10,714 nt of DNA from an uncultured Sphingomonadales bacterium (GTDB lineage: Bacteria; Pseudomonadota; Alphaproteobacteria; Sphingomonadales; Sphingomonadaceae): assembly GCA_903868655.1 (NCBI GenBank), contig CAIPWG010000478.1, positions 1 to 10,714 on the forward strand, given 5' to 3'. Positions 7,022 through 10,714 of this stretch are shown here, piece after piece (the stretch's first letter is position 1; every line of letters starts with the position of its first letter). The notes below the pieces were generated by a model. It saw only the letters and a program-made list of their open reading frames with translations, had not been told where the DNA came from and searched no databases. The position numbers and the translations under genes are program-made.

Positions 7022-9439
7022 TCACAGCGGATTGCCATCCTTGTCGCGATAGATTTCACGGCGTCCCACGTGGTTGGGTGGGCCGACAAAGCCATCGGCT
7101 TCCATCCGCTCGATCCATTTTGACGCGGTGTTGTACCCAACGCCCATTTGACGCTGGATCCAGCTGGCCGAGGCCTTCTGGCTTTCAAATACCAACTGAC
7201 ACACCTGGCGATATTTGCGCTCGTCGGGGTTGTCGCTGGCGGTGGCATCCAGATCGTCAAACCCGAACCCGCCATCGGCCGGTTCTTCGGTGACAGACGT
7301 CACATATTCGGGCGATCCCTGTTTGCGCCAATGGTCGGCGATGCGTTCGACTTCTTCATCGGACACGAACGGGCCATGGACGCGTTTGATCGGGTCGGTG
7401 TTGGGCTTGTAGAGCATGTCGCCCTTGCCGAGCAGTTGTTCGGCGCCCTGTTCGCCCAGAATGGTGCGCGAATCGATCCGGCTGGTCACTGCAAAGCTGA
7501 TCCGGGTGGGCAGGTTGGCCTTGATCACCCCGGTGATTACGTCGACCGAGGGGCGCTGCGTGGCCATGATCAGGTGGATCCCGGCCGCACGGCTTTTCTG
7601 AGACAACCGCTGGATCAAAACTTCGACTTCCTTGCCCACGGTTACCATCAGGTCGGCCAGTTCGTCGACGATCACCACGATCTGCGGCAGAACCTGGTAA
7701 TCAAGCTGCTGTTCCTCGTAGATTTCCTCACCTGAATCCGGGTCAAAACCGACCTGGATGCGCCGCCCCAGCGGCTTTCCTTTGGCCGCGGCTGCGCGCA
7801 CTTTTTCGTTAAAGCCGCTGATATTGCGCACGCTGATCGAACTCATCTGCCGATAGCGGCGCTCCATTTCTTCCACCGCCCATTTCAGCGCGCGCACCGC
7901 TTTGGCCGGCTCGGTCACCACTGGTGACAGCAAGTGGGGAATATCGTCATAGCTTTTCAGCTCGAGCACTTTGGGATCGACCAGGATCAGCCGGCATTGC
8001 TGCGGCGTCAGCCGGTACAGCAGTGACAGCAGGATGCAGTTCAACCCCACCGATTTACCCGAGCCGGTGGTACCCGCCACCAGCAAGTGCGGCATCGCCG
8101 CCAGATCGGCCACGATCGGTTCGCCGGTGATATCCTTGCCCAGAATGATCGGCAGCAGGCCTTTGGCGTTGACGAACTTGTCACAGGCCACAAGTTCACG
8201 AAACGAAACCATTTCGCGCACAACATTGGGCAATTCGATGCCCATCACGGTACGGCCGGGTATCGCCGAAACGCGCGCCGAAACCGCGCTCATGTTGCGG
8301 GCGATATCGTCGGCCAAACCGATCACCCGGCTGGCCTTGATCCCCGGCGCAGGCTCCAGCTCGTACATCGTGACCACCGGCCCGGTGCGCACGGCCATGA
8401 TCTCGCCCTTCACGTTGAAGTCGTCGAGCACGTTTTCCAGCAGCCTGGCGTTGCGCTCCAACGCCAATTTGTCGATCTTGGGCGCGTTGTTGACCGGCGC
8501 TTCATCGAGCAAGTCGATGCCCGGCAATTCGCAGGTGTCGAACAAGTCGCCCTGCTTCGCCCGGGCAATCGGTGCGGGTGCGGGCGAGCGGGTCGGATCC
8601 GTGATCTCGGTGGCGCGCCGCGGAGCAGCACTTTCGGCGGGCACCGGTTCGGCGACGGACACCGCAGCCGCCGCTTCGCGCGCGCGGGCCCGCGGTGCAG
8701 GCGCGGCGCTGTCCCCATCGCCATCCTCGGCTTCGTCAAAATTCGCAGCACGGCGTGGTAAAAACGATAGGGGATTGAACTGCCAGCCTTCGAACACGAA
8801 TACCGCGCAGGCCAGCACGAACCCGCCCCCTCCGACCACCAGTGCCAGACCCAGCGTGACCCAACCTTGCGCTGCGCCTGCAAAATGGGCGCACCAACGC
8901 AATGCAGCGGCACCCAGCAACCCGGCCAGGCCGCCGATCCCTGCCGGCAGCGCGCCGATGATGCGCGTAATGCCAGCCGATGTCGCAATATCGAGCAGCA
9001 CCACCGCAGCAAACATGATCATCACCAGCCGCCACGCCGCCACCGGCGCAGGCACATCGGCATCGTCTTCGGTTTCTTCGATCAAGTCACCCGTGCCATC
9101 CCACAGGCGCCGGGCGAAAACGAAGAGCAGCGGCAACAGCAGCCCGCCGGGCAATCCAAACAGCACCAGCAGCCGTTCTGCACTCCACGCGCCAGCCAGG
9201 CCCATCCAGTTTTCCACCGGGCTGCCCGATGCGGTTGAGCCCGAAGGATCGGTCTGGGTATAGCTGACCAAGGCCAGCACAAGAAACACCAGCGCAGTAA
9301 ACAGCAGCGTGCCGCCAATCAGTTCGGCACTGCGCCAAAAACTGCGACGCAGGATCGCGCGCCAGTCAGAGCGGCCATTGCGCCCCCCCGAACCGGACCC
9401 GGCGCCATTGCGCGCCGGAGTGAATGCCCGCGATGCCAT
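7022..9439 (-). CDS. ftsK: DNA translocase FtsK
   Basis: Membrane-anchored ATP-driven DNA pump at the division septum that clears and aligns chromosome termini, activating XerCD at dif. With ATG at 9439 the protein is 805 residues. Order: Gly/Arg-rich N-terminus; four or five membrane helices (about 39-60, 89-110, 135-153, 163-185 and 193-216); a short Ala/Pro/Glu linker (~227-322); the alpha domain; the RecA-like motor with Walker A GTTGSGKS (456-463) and Walker B VVIVDELAD (588-596, D592/E593); then QRPSVDVITG and the SFAVTSRIDSRTILGE region; and the winged-helix gamma domain (~741-796), which reads the polar DNA guide sequences. The linker is much shorter than in E. coli FtsK, as is usual in alphaproteobacteria. 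ATG 9439 has AAGAAGG nine bases upstream; the in-frame extension to 9748 runs through the promoter and is not credible. Nothing is missing or broken. Confidence 0.97.
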   Translation of the reverse strand: MASRAFTPARNGAGSGSGGRNGRSDWRAILRRSFWRSAELIGGTLLFTALVFLVLALVSYTQTDPSGSTASGSPVENWMGLAGAWSAERLLVLFGLPGGLLLPLLFVFARRLWDGTGDLIEETEDDADVPAPVAAWRLVMIMFAAVVLLDIATSAGITRIIGALPAGIGGLAGLLGAAALRWCAHFAGAAQGWVTLGLALVVGGGGFVLACAVFVFEGWQFNPLSFLPRRAANFDEAEDGDGDSAAPAPRARAREAAAAVSVAEPVPAESAAPRRATEITDPTRSPAPAPIARAKQGDLFDTCELPGIDLLDEAPVNNAPKIDKLALERNARLLENVLDDFNVKGEIMAVRTGPVVTMYELEPAPGIKASRVIGLADDIARNMSAVSARVSAIPGRTVMGIELPNVVREMVSFRELVACDKFVNAKGLLPIILGKDITGEPIVADLAAMPHLLVAGTTGSGKSVGLNCILLSLLYRLTPQQCRLILVDPKVLELKSYDDIPHLLSPVVTEPAKAVRALKWAVEEMERRYRQMSSISVRNISGFNEKVRAAAAKGKPLGRRIQVGFDPDSGEEIYEEQQLDYQVLPQIVVIVDELADLMVTVGKEVEVLIQRLSQKSRAAGIHLIMATQRPSVDVITGVIKANLPTRISFAVTSRIDSRTILGEQGAEQLLGKGDMLYKPNTDPIKRVHGPFVSDEEVERIADHWRKQGSPEYVTSVTEEPADGGFGFDDLDATASDNPDERKYRQVCQLVFESQKASASWIQRQMGVGYNTASKWIERMEADGFVGPPNHVGRREIYRDKDGNPL

Positions 9440-9469
9440 AGCCTGAAACCTTCTTTCAATACGCCCTGT

Positions 9470-9499
9470 ATAATGCTCCAAAGCGGGTGGAATCGTCAA
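9470..9499 (-). promoter_or_regulatory. Sigma-70-type promoter for ftsK
   Basis: On the minus strand TTGACG (9499-9494, 5 of 6 to consensus) is followed by an 18-bp spacer and CATTAT (9475-9470, 4 of 6, with the key A and final T). Transcription would start near 9463, giving a leader of about 23 bases that contains the AAGAAGG ribosome site. This is the best promoter match in the window. Confidence 0.6.
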
Positions 9500-9523
9500 G
9501 AATCCAAGCATTTTCCACGAGTC
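9490..9523. promoter_or_regulatory. Cluster of three GANTC (CcrM-type methylation) sites at the ftsK promoter
   Basis: GAATC at 9490-9494, GAATC at 9500-9504 and GAGTC at 9519-9523. The first two are exactly 10 bp apart and bracket the -35 box of the ftsK promoter; the third sits at the centre of the dyad CCACGA-G-TCGTGG (9515-9527). GANTC is methylated by CcrM in most alphaproteobacteria, and GcrA activates cell-cycle promoters through methylated GANTC. The sites are seen; their use is inferred. Confidence 0.55.
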
Positions 9524-9527
9524 GTGG
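9515..9527. repeat. Perfect 13-bp dyad upstream of ftsK
   Basis: CCACGA (9515-9520) and TCGTGG (9522-9527) are exact reverse complements around one G. A one-base centre cannot form an RNA hairpin, so a protein-binding site is the sensible reading. It lies 16 bp upstream of the ftsK -35 box and its centre is a GAGTC site. Confidence 0.5.
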
Positions 9528-9577
9528 TTTTCTGCCGATTTTGAGCAAGTCATGCGGCCTTTAAGAACACCCCGAAT

Positions 9578-9605
9578 TTGGAATGGGTGGAGCAATGCGC
9601 ACAAT
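9578..9605 (+). promoter_or_regulatory. Weak candidate promoter for yggS
   Basis: TTGGAA (9578-9583) and CACAAT (9600-9605), each 4 of 6 to sigma-70 consensus, are separated by 16 bp. Transcription would begin near 9612, only about nine bases before the yggS ATG, which would fit the lack of a ribosome site there. Both boxes are weak, so this is a suggestion only. Confidence 0.3.
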
Positions 9606-9610
9606 CGGCT

Positions 9611-9622
9611 ATAGCGCGCTAT
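9611..9622. repeat. 12-bp perfect palindrome covering the yggS start codon
   Basis: ATAGCGCGCTAT reads the same on both strands and its last two bases are the A and T of the yggS ATG. It is flanked by direct repeats GGCTATA at 9607-9613 and 9623-9629. It could be an operator at the transcription start or a chance arrangement. Confidence 0.45.
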
Positions 9623-10307
9623 GGCTATAACCCCACACCCCGATGATATCGATCTGCCGCCGCTGGCCGCAATCCATGCGCGGATCGCGCGCGCCGCCGC
9701 CCTTGCCTCGCGCAAAGCCGAAGAAATCATTCTGATCGCCATTTCCAAGACGAAGCCGGCAGAAGTGATTACCCCGCTGATCGTTCAGGGCCAGCGCGTG
9801 TTTGGCGAAAATCGGGTGCAGGAAGCACAATCCAAATGGCCTGCGCTCGTGGAAGCGCACAGCGATATCCGCCTGCACCTGGTGGGCCAGTTGCAATCCA
9901 ACAAAGCTGAAGATGCCGTGCGGCTGTTTGATGCGATCCATTCGCTCGACCGTCCTTCACTGGTCGCTGCGCTGGCCCGCGCCATGGACAAGGTGGGGCG
10001 ACAAGTGCCGCTGTTTGTACAAGTCAATATTGGCGAAGAAGCACAAAAAGGTGGCTGTGCCCTGGCCGATGTGCCCACGCTGCTGGCGCAAGCGCGCGCG
10101 GCAAATCTGCCACTGGCCGGTTTGATGTGCGTGCCCCCGGTCGGGATTGAGGCCGCGCCGTTCTTCGCGCTCTTGGGCAAAATGGCTGCCGACAATGGCT
10201 TGTCTGGCTTGTCGATGGGCATGAGCGACGATTTCGAAACGGCAGTAATGCTGGGTGCGACCCATGTGCGCGTCGGCAGCGCGCTGTTTGGCCAACGCGA
10301 GGGATGA
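9621..10307 (+). CDS. yggS: YggS-family pyridoxal phosphate homeostasis protein
   Basis: A cytosolic PLP-binding TIM-barrel protein (COG0325, PLPBP/PROSC family) that has no known catalytic activity and buffers vitamin B6 and amino-acid pools. The 228 residues match family length. The PLP lysine is K43 in AISKTKP; other family blocks are FGENRVQE (61-68), HLVGQLQSNK (86-95), VQVNIGEEAQKGG (133-145), GLMCVPP and the phosphate-binding end SMGMSDDFETAV followed by HVRVGSALFG. ATG 9621 has no visible ribosome site, and the nearest promoter-like boxes would leave a leader of under ten bases, so near-leaderless translation is possible. It is divergent from ftsK and overlaps the downstream exporter gene by 4 bases (ATGA). 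Confidence 0.95.
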   Translation: MAITPHPDDIDLPPLAAIHARIARAAALASRKAEEIILIAISKTKPAEVITPLIVQGQRVFGENRVQEAQSKWPALVEAHSDIRLHLVGQLQSNKAEDAVRLFDAIHSLDRPSLVAALARAMDKVGRQVPLFVQVNIGEEAQKGGCALADVPTLLAQARAANLPLAGLMCVPPVGIEAAPFFALLGKMAADNGLSGLSMGMSDDFETAVMLGATHVRVGSALFGQREG

Positions 10308-10714
10308 TTGCCGGCAGCACTCTGCTGGCATTCATACCGATTGCCGCGCTGCTGACGATCACACCAGGCACCGATACGCTGCTGGTCTTGCGCACCGCCA
10401 GCCTCGACAGCGCGCGTGCCGCCGCATCGGCGGGATTGGGCATTGCACTGGGTTGTCTGGTCTGGGGACTGGTGGTCGCGTCGGGACTGGGTGCGTTGCT
10501 CATCGCCAGCCCGCTGATATTTGACTGGCTGCGCATCGCTGGCGCCGCTTATCTTGCTGCACTCGGGATCGGTCTGATGGCCGGGCCACAACCACCGGGG
10601 CACGCGGCGCGCGCGCTGCCCGGCACCGCCTTTCGCCGCGGTTTGCTGACCAATGTGCTCAACCCCAAAGTCGGGGCGTTCTACCTGACATTCCTGCCCC
10701 AGTTTCTGCCGCGC
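10304..10714 (+). CDS. LysE/RhtB-family amino-acid exporter, 3' end cut by window edge
   Basis: Inner-membrane exporter family for amino acids such as homoserine, threonine or lysine. 137 codons are visible and the frame is open at the right edge; the family is usually about 200-210 residues. The first helix (about 5-28) ends with TITPGTDTLLVL, the family TPGPD block with Thr in place of the second Pro. Helices follow at about 43-65 and 70-90, and the second half opens with the diagnostic NPKVGAFYLTFLPQFL. ATG 10304 overlaps the yggS stop as ATGA, so translation is probably coupled. YggS affects amino-acid pools, so a shared role in amino-acid balance is reasonable but unproven. The exported substrate cannot be told. 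Confidence 0.9.
   Translation, partial: MIAGSTLLAFIPIAALLTITPGTDTLLVLRTASLDSARAAASAGLGIALGCLVWGLVVASGLGALLIASPLIFDWLRIAGAAYLAALGIGLMAGPQPPGHAARALPGTAFRRGLLTNVLNPKVGAFYLTFLPQFLPR

Noticed and set aside
7971..9263. Long plus-strand reading frame (430 codons) opposite ftsK
   Set aside because: Antisense to the FtsK motor and membrane regions; the translation is low-complexity Ser/Ala/Pro/Arg. The same applies to frames at 2896-3924 and 1298-2161.
9469..9474. Perfect TATAAT on the plus strand as a yggS promoter
   Set aside because: No -35-like hexamer lies 16-19 bp upstream, and it would give a leader of about 140 bases. The complementary strand of the same bases serves better as the ftsK -10 box.
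9439..9748. N-terminal extension of FtsK to an ATG at 9748
   Set aside because: The added ~103 codons overlap the start of yggS on the other strand and run through the ftsK promoter; the ATG at 9439 has a ribosome site and gives the usual FtsK N-terminus.

Overview
The window looks like a chromosomal housekeeping stretch from a GC-rich alphaproteobacterium, most likely a member of Sphingomonadales. This rests on protein style rather than any marker gene: the FtsK N-terminus, the short two-domain-linker FtsK, the M24B peptidase and the oligopeptidase B all read like sphingomonad versions. No rRNA, tRNA, CRISPR array, insertion sequence, phage or plasmid gene was found. Ten protein genes are supported, two of them cut by the window edges. 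No gene-free stretch exceeds about 240 bases.

Layout. Positions 1-1388 (minus strand) hold a secreted EF-hand protein followed by an OmpR-type response regulator that runs off the left edge. Their upstream gap (1389-1630) carries a 10-bp hairpin and three copies of a 7-mer, two of them 10 bp apart. Positions 1631-3879 (minus) hold a VOC-family protein downstream of an M24B Xaa-Pro aminopeptidase. A 65-bp divergent control region separates that aminopeptidase from an oligopeptidase B on the plus strand (3945-6062), whose last codons overlap a 4HBT-type acyl-CoA thioesterase (6052-6447). A small conserved-looking but unrecognised Cys-rich protein (6460-6873, minus) converges on the thioesterase. 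It lies downstream of ftsK (7022-9439, minus). ftsK diverges from yggS (9621-10307, plus), and yggS overlaps by 4 bp a LysE/RhtB-family exporter that runs off the right edge.

How the genes fit together. The two cytosolic peptidases form a divergent pair for peptide breakdown: oligopeptidase B cuts after basic residues, and aminopeptidase P removes residues in front of proline. YggS (PLP homeostasis) and the LysE-type exporter are translationally coupled and plausibly both touch amino-acid metabolism. FtsK links chromosome segregation to division, and its upstream region is the most interesting regulatory site here: three GANTC sites (the CcrM methylation sequence of alphaproteobacteria) lie in 34 bp, two of them exactly 10 bp apart and flanking a good -35 box.

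I do not see a clearly new multi-gene system. The items worth checking are the GANTC cluster at ftsK, the repeat array upstream of the EF-hand/response-regulator pair, changed specificity residues in the oligopeptidase B, the aberrant C-terminus of the response regulator at the left edge, and the unrecognised Cys/His protein.
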